A stretch of DNA of 10,625 bases from Candidatus Methanophagales archaeon (GTDB lineage Archaea; Halobacteriota; Syntropharchaeia; Alkanophagales; Methanospirareceae), in NCBI GenBank assembly GCA_021159475.1, contig JAGGRS010000113.1, positions 1-10,625 of the forward strand, given 5' to 3'. The position numbers were made by a program, and so were the translations under genes. Shown here piece by piece: positions 1 to 6,137 of this stretch. The notes beneath the pieces were generated by a model that had not been told where the DNA came from, did not search any database, and saw only the letters and a list, made by a program, of their open reading frames with translations. The stretch's first letter is position 1, and every line of letters starts with the position of its first letter.

Positions 1-66
1 TATAAGGGTGATAAGTTCTCAGGCGGAGCACACGTATGCCCCGTATTCAGGATAATCGAACCATGA
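1..66 (+). CDS. 3' end of an unidentified gene upstream of the hydroxyacyl-CoA dehydrogenase
   Basis: Reading frame 1 is open from the window edge to a TGA at 64-66, giving a 21-residue tail that ends in CPVFRIIEP. Codon choice (AGG, ATA, GGT, GAT) matches the neighbouring genes. The TGA overlaps the ATG at 63 in an ATGA arrangement, the usual mark of translational coupling in this window (compare 5666). I do not recognise the family from so short a tail. The coupling suggests it belongs to the same operon and perhaps the same acyl-CoA pathway as the next gene, but that is inference. A chance open frame of this length cannot be excluded. Confidence 0.45.
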   Translation, partial: YKGDKFSGGAHVCPVFRIIEP

Positions 67-923
67 CCATGAACATGAAGAGAGTTTGTGTTGTTGGGAT
101 TGGAGTGATGGGCAGTGGCATCGTTCAGGTATGTGCCCAGTCGGGCTATGAGACCTCGGTTGTGAGCAGGAGTGCGGAATCTCTGGAGCGGGGGCTTGGA
201 AAGATAAAAGATAGCCTCTCCAGACTGGTGAAGAAGGGGCATCTGAAACGCGAGGATGCTGATGCTGTTATGAATTCAATACACAGCTCAACGAGCCTGG
301 AGGACTGTGCGAAGGATGCAGATATAGTTATTGAAGCGGTGTATGAGGATATGGAAGTGAAACGGGGGGTATTCACAGAGCTTGACCAGATATGCCCCGC
401 ACATACGATTATTGGCAGTAATACCTCGACATTCCCCATAACCGCTCTCGGCGCCGTGACGAAGCGCCCGGAGAAGGTGATTGGGATGCATTTCATGAAC
501 CCCGTGCCAGTGATGCGAGGTGTGGAAGTGGCAAAATCATTGATGACCTCAGAGGATACGGTGGAAAAGACGCTAACATTTCTGCGGTCGCTGGGTAAGG
601 AGCCGGTAATCGTCAAAGATTCCCCTGGCTTTATCACCAGTCGGATGATGTGCCTCATATTGAACGAAGCAGTGAAGATGTATGAGAGTGGACTCGCATC
701 TATTGAGGATATAGACAAGGTATTAAAACTCTCTTTTAACTGGCCACAGGGTCCCTTCCAGCTATTGGACCTGATTGGCATAGACATCGTGGTGGCGGTT
801 CTGAACACGATTTATAATGAAACGGGCTGGGAGCGGTTCAAGCCCGCAGTTCTCATGACGCAGATGGTGAATGCAGGATGGACGGGCAGGAAAGTGGGTA
901 GAGGGTTCTATAACTATAAGTAA
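63..923 (+). CDS. hbd: 3-hydroxyacyl-CoA (3-hydroxybutyryl-CoA) dehydrogenase
   Basis: Cytoplasmic NAD(P)-dependent oxidoreductase converting (S)-3-hydroxyacyl-CoA to 3-oxoacyl-CoA, as in beta-oxidation or its reverse. Numbering from the ATG at 63 (286 aa, close to the roughly 282 aa of stand-alone Hbd proteins), the Rossmann motif GIGVMGSG is at 12-19, the NTS serine at 122, the catalytic His in MHFMNPVPVM at 143, its Glu partner in GVEV at 155, and the C-terminal helical domain runs through WPQGPFQLLDLIG to a typical GRKVGRGFYNY end. Spacing to human HADH Ser137/His158/Glu170/Asn208 is exact, but the Asn position (193) is Ser. I chose 63 because its ATG overlaps the upstream stop (ATGA); ATG 36 would add nine unconserved residues, and ATG 75 is also possible. 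No hydratase or thiolase gene is visible, so chain length and direction are unknown. Confidence 0.93.
   Translation: MTMNMKRVCVVGIGVMGSGIVQVCAQSGYETSVVSRSAESLERGLGKIKDSLSRLVKKGHLKREDADAVMNSIHSSTSLEDCAKDADIVIEAVYEDMEVKRGVFTELDQICPAHTIIGSNTSTFPITALGAVTKRPEKVIGMHFMNPVPVMRGVEVAKSLMTSEDTVEKTLTFLRSLGKEPVIVKDSPGFITSRMMCLILNEAVKMYESGLASIEDIDKVLKLSFNWPQGPFQLLDLIGIDIVVAVLNTIYNETGWERFKPAVLMTQMVNAGWTGRKVGRGFYNYK
909..918 (+). promoter_or_regulatory. possible TATA element for tRNA-Ser
   Basis: The AT-rich stretch CTATAACTATA lies inside the last codons of the dehydrogenase gene (encoding FYNY) about 30 bp upstream of the tRNA 5' end, the right distance for an archaeal TATA box feeding a short-leader tRNA transcript. 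No clear purine-rich BRE is seen, and the same bases are explained by the conserved FYNY protein end, so this is tentative. Without the 16-bp duplication at 919-950 the spacing would be too short. Confidence 0.3.
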
Positions 924-950
924 GAGTAAGCCAGAGTAAGAGTAAGCCAG
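919..950 (+). repeat. perfect 16-bp tandem duplication spanning gene stop and tRNA 5' end
   Basis: AGTAAGAGTAAGCCAG occurs twice with no gap and no mismatch (919-934 and 935-950). The first copy contains the TAA stop of the dehydrogenase gene (921-923); the second ends with GCCAG, the first five bases of tRNA-Ser. Each unit also holds the shorter repeat AGTAAG. The identity of the copies suggests a recent slippage or recombination event. Confidence 0.9.
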
Positions 951-1031
951 GGTGGCAGAGTGGACAAATGCGGTGGCCTCGAGAGTCACTGTCCCTCTCG
1001 GGACGCTCAGGTTCGAATCCTGACCCTGGCG
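946..1031 (+). tRNA. tRNA-Ser (anticodon CGA)
   Basis: Class II tRNA of 86 nt that reads UCG codons. The acceptor stem GCCAGGG (946-952) pairs with CCCTGGC (1024-1030), with G1031 as the discriminator base typical of tRNA-Ser. The anticodon arm is GTGGC / CTCGAGA / GTCAC, giving anticodon CGA. The long variable arm GTCCC-TCTC-GGGAC forms a five-pair stem, as expected for Ser. The T arm is TCAGG-TTCGAAT-CCTGA. No CCA is encoded, so it must be added enzymatically, as is common in archaea. No intron is seen. Only 22-30 nt separate it from the next gene. Confidence 0.97.
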
Positions 1032-1052
1032 TAGACGTAAAATAAGAAGCGG

Positions 1053-1796
1053 GTGGTTTGTGTGCGTATAGAATTCCTGTCATATCTTACAAAGCGCAGG
1101 TCAGCCAGGATATGTATATTGCTCTGCACGATATTCGTCCTTACCGCACTGGTAGAGGCGGTATCCAGGTTCACACTTACGCTTCCAGCGGTGTTCATCG
1201 TTGACATCCTCGATGCGGCGATGATATTGCGACTGAGTTATGAATCCACCCTCATGTTCATCGGCTATGGCATCCTCCTGTTCGGCATGTTGAGTGCTGT
1301 ATTCCCCATGTTTCGTGACTCTAAATTCAGACCCAACTCGAAGAAACTCCAGATTCATTTCATTATCCTCTCATCATTCACCATCACATTCCTCATTGCG
1401 CGCTTGTTCGTGGCTATTTTAAATGCCGACATCAATCCGGTATGCCAGTTATGGGTTAAAGGCTATCGAATACATCATTTCTTCGTTGGTATTGGACTGC
1501 TCGCCATTGCTGGATGGCTCGGGCATATCAATGGTGGCTCTCGCTCTATCATCACGAAAGTATCTGCGGGCATCTACGGCACCGGCATGGGACTGGTGGC
1601 AGATGAATTCGGGTTGTTGCTTACCTTTGGCGATTACTGGGCTGAACAATCCTACATCTTCTTCGTGTTAATCTCGCTGCTCCTGCTGATTGCACTCTTG
1701 GAGGAGGCATATAAGCTATTTAAAACCGCAAATAAAACTGCAAAAAATTTAAACTCCATGGTCATTACCTTCATTTATGGTGAATGGAAGCCGTAA
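1053..1796 (+). CDS. uncharacterised polytopic membrane protein with HH and DEFGLLLTFGDYW motifs
   Basis: A hydrophobic protein of up to 247 aa with about six or seven predicted membrane segments (roughly 18-40, 45-62, 66-86, 100-123, 141-158, 166-190, 198-220) and a short basic C-terminal tail. Inside the membrane region it carries a His-His pair at 141-142 and an acidic/aromatic block DEFGLLLTFGDYW at 184-196. I have a vague memory of similar His-His plus Asp-Glu patterns in uncharacterised archaeal and bacterial membrane proteins, but cannot name a family. The start is GTG: 1053 gives the longest frame, while GTG 1062 has a better-spaced GGGTGG purine stretch at 1051-1056. It follows the tRNA closely and overlaps the next gene by 20 nt, so the two are probably translated together. 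Function unknown. Confidence 0.8.
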   Translation: MVCVRIEFLSYLTKRRSARICILLCTIFVLTALVEAVSRFTLTLPAVFIVDILDAAMILRLSYESTLMFIGYGILLFGMLSAVFPMFRDSKFRPNSKKLQIHFIILSSFTITFLIARLFVAILNADINPVCQLWVKGYRIHHFFVGIGLLAIAGWLGHINGGSRSIITKVSAGIYGTGMGLVADEFGLLLTFGDYWAEQSYIFFVLISLLLLIALLEEAYKLFKTANKTAKNLNSMVITFIYGEWKP

Positions 1797-2787
1797 ATGG
1801 ACACTGCTGTTTGCTTCTATCTCCATAAGCATCCTCGCTCTCGTCTTTATCCTCCTGTTCTCTCCTTATCGTGTAACACCAGCGACCTTTGAGGCGATAG
1901 GAGAGGTCAATCCCTTATTTCTCGCACTCGCGCTCGGTATGCATATCTCCGCATGGCTCGTATGGAGTTTCAGGATGAAGTTGATGAGTGATTTCTTGTG
2001 CGGTGCACATACAGATGGTGACCTGAGATTGTCACAATCACTGAAGATAATTCTGGCAAGTCTCTTCGCCGCATGTATAACCCCTTCTCAGTTCGGTGGC
2101 GAGCCAGTGCGAATATATCTGCTGAGACGCAGTGGACTGACAGTAGGTGATGGAACAGCTATCGTCTTCGGTGAACGGTCACTGGATTTCATGGTCGTTA
2201 TGATTGGTGGTGCAATAAGTTTTATCCTCTTCAGAACGGTAATACCTCGTTACTCGGCTATATTCACTGCTATTGGTATCATACTCATCCTCGGCGTATT
2301 GCTCATGGTGTATGGTATAACCAGACCAGATAAGCTAAAGAGGTTCATTGACTGGGTATTCATAAAGATGAGGGTCCATAAAATGGAGCGGATACGCGAT
2401 AAGGTCTATCAGGAGCTGGAGAATTTTCACGAAGCGCATAAGAAGTTCCAGCGGGAAGGGAAGAAGACTATTAGACTCGCTCTCCTTCTCACCATCGCTT
2501 TCTGGTTCGTTGAATTCACAATACCTTCGTTCCTGCTACTCGGACTCGGTGTGGACCCGGTCTGGATATACTCAATTGCGGCACAATTCATACTCGTCAT
2601 AATCGCTGCGATGCCTGTAAGCCCGGGCAGCAGTGGTGTATCCGAACTGAGCAGTGCATATCTCTATCATACGCTCGTGAGCACACCTTTACTGGGGATA
2701 TTCACACTTCTATGGCGGTTGAGCACTTATTATACGAGTTTGATTGTGGGTGCAATTACGGGCATGAAGGTTATAAGTGAGATGTAA
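1777..2787 (+). CDS. UPF0104 / lysylphosphatidylglycerol synthase TM-domain (AglD-like) membrane protein
   Basis: A 336-aa integral membrane protein of the flippase-like UPF0104 family (Pfam LPG_synthase_TM, PF03706), the membrane domain shared by bacterial MprF and archaeal AglD-like proteins. Family landmarks are TPSQFGGEPVR at 102-112, GERSLDF at 132-138 and the late PVSPGSSGVSE loop at 280-290, with about seven or eight membrane segments and a charged cytoplasmic loop at about 182-232. It lacks the soluble GNAT-like aminoacyl transferase domain of full MprF, so lysyl transfer is not implied; a role in lipid or glycolipid handling is the usual inference. Start ATG 1777 (GTG 1780 is an alternative) overlaps the upstream gene by 20 nt. 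An AT-rich AATTTAAAC stretch near 1746-1754 might act as an internal TATA. The glycosyltransferase downstream fits a surface-glycan or lipid-modification context. Confidence 0.88.
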   Translation: MVNGSRKWTLLFASISISILALVFILLFSPYRVTPATFEAIGEVNPLFLALALGMHISAWLVWSFRMKLMSDFLCGAHTDGDLRLSQSLKIILASLFAACITPSQFGGEPVRIYLLRRSGLTVGDGTAIVFGERSLDFMVVMIGGAISFILFRTVIPRYSAIFTAIGIILILGVLLMVYGITRPDKLKRFIDWVFIKMRVHKMERIRDKVYQELENFHEAHKKFQREGKKTIRLALLLTIAFWFVEFTIPSFLLLGLGVDPVWIYSIAAQFILVIIAAMPVSPGSSGVSELSSAYLYHTLVSTPLLGIFTLLWRLSTYYTSLIVGAITGMKVISEM

Positions 2788-2830
2788 AATGTTTGATTGT
2801 AGTCATATTGGATATGCTTCCGATAACAAG

Positions 2831-2845
2831 CGAAATTTTTATATA
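2831..2845 (+). promoter_or_regulatory. archaeal BRE/TATA promoter of the glycosyltransferase gene
   Basis: CGAAA (2831-2835, BRE-like) runs directly into TTTTTATATA (2836-2845), a near-consensus archaeal TATA box in an otherwise mixed 92-bp gap. Transcription would start about 25 bp downstream, near 2866, leaving a leader of about 14 nt with a weak AAGGT purine motif (2865-2869) before the ATG at 2880. Confidence 0.75.
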
Positions 2846-2879
2846 CGCTATGCGGTAAATAAATAAGGTAAGCTAACAG

Positions 2880-3911
2880 ATGAAGGTAGCGTTTTATTAT
2901 AGAAGTGTGAACGGGGGTATAAGAACGCACGTAGAGGCGCTATCGAGGGAGCTTATGCAGATGGGGGTTGAAGTGAAGCTGATAAACCAGTATGCGCTCG
3001 GCTCCTTCATGCTCGGTAACACCTCAGGCGGCATCTCTTACGGGTTTGACCTCTCGCTCGGTAAGATAAAGAAGGAAGTAGAGGATTGTGATATCCTGCA
3101 CATACATCACGCCGCCACATTCTCAGAATTCCTGCTACCTTTCTCTTCTATATGCTCTGAATGTAATATCATCAATACGTTTCATATCCCGACGGGTAGC
3201 AACTTTGGGGGTGAATTTGCAAAAGCGCTCATTGCAGCACTTGCATCTCTATACGAGGGGCGTTCAAAGAAGTTCATATCCGTGAGTTCGGAGATAGCGG
3301 CAGATATTCTGCGGTATTGCCTCGAGCCTGAGACGGTGGTTATACCAAATGGTGTGGATATAAATCATTTCCGTCCACGTGATAGCGCTATTGAAGAGGG
3401 AAAGCGAAAGAGGGGCATATATATCGGCTATCTTGGGCGATTATCGCCTGAGAAGAACATAATAAATATGATAAAGGCGGTAAAAACACTGATGTCCGAG
3501 CCGGTCTATTTGAAGATTGCGGGCACGGGACCACTATATGAGCGTATAAAGAGACTGGAGGACGAGCGTATAAAGGTTCTGGGCTATGTTGACGATGCCG
3601 CTTCGTTCTATCGCGGTCTGGATATGTTTATACTGCCCTCCAAGCTCGAGGCGCAGCCGATTGCACTGCTTGAAGCGATGGCTTCTGGATTACCGGTAAT
3701 TGCCACTGATGTGGGTGATAACAGGTATTACGTGCAGGGTAATGGCATTCTCTGTGGAACCACGGTGAAGGAGATAAGGGAGGCAATAGAAGAGATGCTA
3801 CATTCAGACCTGGAGAAGATGGGTAAGGAGTCGAGGCGAATAGTGGAGCGGGGCTACTCATGGGATAGAATTGCTGCACGGACACTGGAAGTGTATAAAG
3901 CGATAGTTTAG
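2880..3911 (+). CDS. GT4-family glycosyltransferase (GT-B fold)
   Basis: A retaining nucleotide-sugar-dependent glycosyltransferase of 343 aa, a normal length for GT4. The N-terminal acceptor domain has the glycine-rich GGIRTHVEAL loop at 12-21, HIHH at 74-77 and FHIPTGSNFG at 101-110. The C-terminal domain has IPNGVD at 155-160, the diphosphate-binding GRLSPEK at 186-192 (R187, K192), AGTGP at 214-218 and the EX7E motif with E257 and E265, followed by MASGLPVIATDVGDN. No membrane segment or signal is evident, so it is probably cytosolic or peripheral on the membrane. It has its own promoter and follows a flippase-like gene, consistent with glycolipid or cell-surface glycan synthesis. Sugar donor and acceptor cannot be read from the sequence. 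Its TAG stop is one base from the stop of the convergent permease gene. Confidence 0.92.
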   Translation: MKVAFYYRSVNGGIRTHVEALSRELMQMGVEVKLINQYALGSFMLGNTSGGISYGFDLSLGKIKKEVEDCDILHIHHAATFSEFLLPFSSICSECNIINTFHIPTGSNFGGEFAKALIAALASLYEGRSKKFISVSSEIAADILRYCLEPETVVIPNGVDINHFRPRDSAIEEGKRKRGIYIGYLGRLSPEKNIINMIKAVKTLMSEPVYLKIAGTGPLYERIKRLEDERIKVLGYVDDAASFYRGLDMFILPSKLEAQPIALLEAMASGLPVIATDVGDNRYYVQGNGILCGTTVKEIREAIEEMLHSDLEKMGKESRRIVERGYSWDRIAARTLEVYKAIV

Positions 3912-3912
3912 T

Positions 3913-5181
3913 TTATAAAATCAATGACATCGCGAATACGAGACATAACACACCGACCACATCCGTCAGGCTTGTTATCAGTGGTATCGTATCATTATCG
4001 GGGTCCAGTCCGAATTTAAATGATAGTATAGCGATGTAGTAAGAAGCGAAGTTAAGGAACGTGGAGCAGAGAATACCGCCAAGCATAGCTATGGACACCA
4101 GTCTCACTACCAATAACCCGCTTTTTCCCGCTATCACTCCTGACATTATACCAACAAGGGCGAATATGAATAGAGATAAGAGATATACAACGAAGAAATT
4201 CATTACCACCGATTTAGGCGGGTATGACCTCGGATTCAGGGTGCCAATATGGAGCATGGAAGAAAGGCGTGCACTCAATATGCCACCGAGGGCATTACTC
4301 GCACCCAGGAACGGTGGAATCATCACCAGTATTGCGGGAATGGCGATTATACCCTCCAGTCGCCTGTTCAGAACCAGTCCGGCGAAGATACCGAGAACTC
4401 CACAGATGACGAGCATGGGAATACTCTCCTTGATTATCCGTCTCACAATCGCATCGCTCGACTTTAAGCCCTTTATCGTGCCAACAACCGCCAGTGCCAT
4501 GAATAATAGCGATGACGTGTTGAAGTATACAGGCGTAGAATCAAGCTTTAAAAGGAGCAGAGTCGCCAGCATTAATGAGGGAATGGTGACCATATCGCCA
4601 GCGGAGGTTATTATCGGTGACGATACATTATCCAGGTCCCAGTTCCTGTGATAACCAATAACGGAGACGAGAATAGCAATACCAAGCAGCACAAACCCGG
4701 ATATCAAACCCCCTATTACAGATATGAATACAAACCCGAAGATGGAAATCCGCGACATACCAAAAGCGAAGGCGACCAATCTCGCCAGAATGCCGAGAAT
4801 AACGGAGAGTGCAAGAGTAAGTAAGAGCGAGGAATATGCGTTTTGATATAAGACACTGCCCCTTCTCATACTCTTTGAGAATAGCCCGAGGTGCATGGAT
4901 GTGCCCAATCTGGACACAAGTGCGCTGTAAACATTGCCACGCATATCAGTCGCAGGAGGGATGAGAATCATGAGTTCGGGTAACAATTGCAGTATATCAC
5001 GCATGAAACTCAGTCCAAGTCCCGCAAAAAGACCCGTTAGCGTGCAGAATACGAGTGATAGAGGTGCCTGTTTAAACACATCGGAGAATTCGCGGAAGAA
5101 GGCAGAGGCACGGCTGAGTATGCTCAGCTTGCTTACATCTATCGCCATATCTATACCTCGCCCTCGCATTCCCATACTCAC
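3913..5181 (-). CDS. MgtE/SLC41-like divalent cation permease, two-repeat membrane protein
   Basis: A 422-aa integral membrane protein with two copies of the MgtE-type transmembrane domain (PF01769), as in archaeal permeases related to Mg2+/Co2+ transporters. The halves match: PPATDMRGN (75-83) with RLGT at 91-94 against PPFLGASNALGG (289-300) with an Arg at 305, and DLDNVSSPIITSAGD (182-196) against DPDNDTIPLITSLTD (393-407). These Pro- and Asp-rich repeats are where bacterial MgtE lines its ion path. The cytosolic MgtE_N and CBS gating domains are absent. The start is taken as GTG 5181, behind ACCTCC on the plus strand (GGAGGT on the coding strand, 5186-5191); ATG 5175 and ATG 5148 are alternatives. 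The upstream leader carries an open frame that may encode a lost N-terminal extension (see findings). The transported ion is inferred from the family only. Confidence 0.88.
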   Translation of the reverse strand: MSMGMRGRGIDMAIDVSKLSILSRASAFFREFSDVFKQAPLSLVFCTLTGLFAGLGLSFMRDILQLLPELMILIPPATDMRGNVYSALVSRLGTSMHLGLFSKSMRRGSVLYQNAYSSLLLTLALSVILGILARLVAFAFGMSRISIFGFVFISVIGGLISGFVLLGIAILVSVIGYHRNWDLDNVSSPIITSAGDMVTIPSLMLATLLLLKLDSTPVYFNTSSLLFMALAVVGTIKGLKSSDAIVRRIIKESIPMLVICGVLGIFAGLVLNRRLEGIIAIPAILVMIPPFLGASNALGGILSARLSSMLHIGTLNPRSYPPKSVVMNFFVVYLLSLFIFALVGIMSGVIAGKSGLLVVRLVSIAMLGGILCSTFLNFASYYIAILSFKFGLDPDNDTIPLITSLTDVVGVLCLVFAMSLIL

Positions 5182-5302
5182 CTCTACCTCCTCCTTCTCT
5201 GCTACTGCTACCTCGCTTTACCATAACCTTAGCCCCTGTGCTATCACTATCCGGGGGCTTTGCTTCTGCTTCACTATCGGTATCGGGCAGCGACATCTTC
5301 AT
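5182..5302 (-). other. leader of the cation permease gene with possible small ORF or frameshifted N-terminus
   Basis: On the minus strand an ATG at 5302 lies about 6 nt downstream of where the TATA box at 5329-5337 would start transcription. It opens an acidic, Ser/Pro-rich frame (MKMSLPDTDSEAEAKPP...) that runs out of frame into the permease gene, ending at 5072. The permease frame itself is open from 5217, upstream of its GTG, and there encodes EVAVAEKEEVEV. Skipping a single base at about 5215 would join the two into one charged N-terminal tail. Whether this is a leader peptide, a real frameshift, a sequencing error or chance cannot be decided here. Confidence 0.3.
5186..5191 (-). promoter_or_regulatory. 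Shine-Dalgarno candidate for the permease start
   Basis: On the coding strand GGAGGT (inside GGAGGAGGT) stands 4 nt before the GTG at 5181 and 10 nt before the ATG at 5175, supporting initiation at one of these. The same bases would read as Glu codons if the frame began further upstream, so the match could be a by-product of coding. Confidence 0.5.
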
Positions 5303-5328
5303 GCTCTTTTCTTATTTCTCTCCTTACT

Positions 5329-5345
5329 TATTTATAATTAATAAA
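5329..5345. promoter_or_regulatory. symmetric divergent TATA region between permease and chorismate mutase genes
   Basis: TTTAT-AATTA-ATAAA (5331-5345) is an inverted repeat with TATA-like sequence on both strands. On the minus strand TTATAAATA (5329-5337) would start RNA near 5308 for the permease gene. On the plus strand TTTATAATT (5331-5339) would start RNA near 5360, just ahead of the chorismate mutase ATG at 5370. A shared bidirectional promoter is the simplest reading. Confidence 0.55.
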
Positions 5346-5369
5346 ATGGGCTGCCACCACGAGCCACAA

Positions 5370-5669
5370 ATGGAGCGATTACAGGAGATAAGGAGGAAGA
5401 TAGATGAGATAGACGATGCCATTGCGGAACTGCTCATAAAGCGGATGAAATATGCGAGGCAGGCGAAGGCGGAGAAGATACGAATGAAGATGCCTGTTAC
5501 AGACTTACAGCGGGAGAAGGAAGTGGTAGCGAGATGGCGAGCGCACGCACGGCGAGCCAATAACGAAGTGAGCGAGGATTTGATGCGGCGAATAGCGGAG
5601 CTCGTGACTGAATATACAAGGATGGAGGAGTTGAATGAGGAGAAGGAGATAAAGGGGGAGAGAGAATGA
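5370..5669 (+). CDS. aroQ: chorismate mutase, AroQ class, stand-alone
   Basis: A small all-helical cytoplasmic enzyme of about 99 aa that converts chorismate to prephenate for Phe and Tyr synthesis. Aligned to the E. coli P-protein mutase domain, the active-site residues are present: R8 (Arg11), R25 (Arg28), K36 (Lys39), D45 (Asp48), R48 (Arg51) and E49 (Glu52). The Gln88 position appears to be Glu, as in yeast-type enzymes. No prephenate dehydratase or dehydrogenase domain is fused. The ATG at 5370 is chosen because the helix begins MERLQEIRRKID and the upstream TATA predicts transcription from about 5360; ATG 5346 would add eight residues including His-His. The tail is rich in Glu and Lys. 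Its TGA overlaps the next gene's ATG (ATGA), so the two are likely translationally coupled. Confidence 0.87.
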   Translation: MERLQEIRRKIDEIDDAIAELLIKRMKYARQAKAEKIRMKMPVTDLQREKEVVARWRAHARRANNEVSEDLMRRIAELVTEYTRMEELNEEKEIKGERE

Positions 5670-6136
5670 AACCTGTGGTCATGAGCACGACGAAGGGGTT
5701 CATGATAAGAATAAGGAACTTTGTGATGGCGGACATAAGGCGAGTGATGGAGATAGACGAGGAGGCATTTCTGGAAGGCGATGCGAACCTGTATATCGAG
5801 TTGTATAAGGAGTGGCCTGAGGGCTTCATCGTGGCGGAGCGAAATGAGCAGGTTATAGGGTTTGAAATATTGATATTAACGCCAGAGGAGGAAGGGCGGG
5901 TATTTGCGCTCGCAGTGGATTCACGGTTTCGGGGCAGGGGTGTGGGACGTGCATTACTAAAAACCGGCTTCAATCTCCTGCGTAAGTATAAGATAGGGTT
6001 CGTGCGGCTCGAGGTCAGGGTGAGTAACTGGATAGCGCAGCGGTTATATAAAAGCATGGGATTCACCGAGATAGGGTTCGTTCCTTTTTATTATAAGGAT
6101 GGCGAGGCGGCGATTTTAATGCGGAAGGTGCTTTAG
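5666..6136 (+). CDS. rimI: GNAT N-acetyltransferase, RimI/Ard1-like
   Basis: A 156-aa GNAT-fold acetyltransferase that probably acetylates protein N-termini using acetyl-CoA, as archaeal RimI/Ard1 relatives do. The acetyl-CoA pyrophosphate loop FRGRGVGRALL is at 88-98. The RimI signature follows: LEVRVSNWIAQRLYKSMGF at 115-133 and FYYKDGEAAILMRK at 141-154, in the position of the family's YY-x-D-x-E-DA-x-x-M end. ATG 5666 overlaps the upstream TGA and follows GGGGGAGAGAGA, a good ribosome site; ATG 5702 (MIRIRNF) would give the usual compact RimI N-terminus. No tsaB, tsaD or rpsI is nearby to narrow its target. The stop is one base from the convergent truA stop. Confidence 0.88.
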   Translation: MKPVVMSTTKGFMIRIRNFVMADIRRVMEIDEEAFLEGDANLYIELYKEWPEGFIVAERNEQVIGFEILILTPEEEGRVFALAVDSRFRGRGVGRALLKTGFNLLRKYKIGFVRLEVRVSNWIAQRLYKSMGFTEIGFVPFYYKDGEAAILMRKVL

Positions 6137-6137
6137 C

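Noticed and set aside
146..808. A 220-codon open frame on the minus strand.
   Set aside because: It lies entirely antisense to the well-supported hydroxyacyl-CoA dehydrogenase, and its translation shows no recognisable domain.
3900..3933. GCGAT/ATCGC inverted repeat across the glycosyltransferase/permease stops as a terminator.
   Set aside because: Only five base pairs with a 24-nt loop and no T tract; likely chance.
4061..4651. A 196-codon open frame on the plus strand inside the cation permease gene.
   Set aside because: It is antisense to a gene with clear duplicated motifs, and its translation has no domain features.
5238..5369. An in-frame extension of chorismate mutase upstream to 5238.
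   Set aside because: It would run through the divergent promoter and add a hydrophobic stretch absent from the AroQ family; TATA placement supports a start at 5370 (or 5346).
5497..6066. A 189-codon minus-strand frame across the aroQ/rimI junction.
   Set aside because: It is antisense to two genes with conserved motifs, and its Ser/Pro/Arg-rich translation is typical of a shadow frame.
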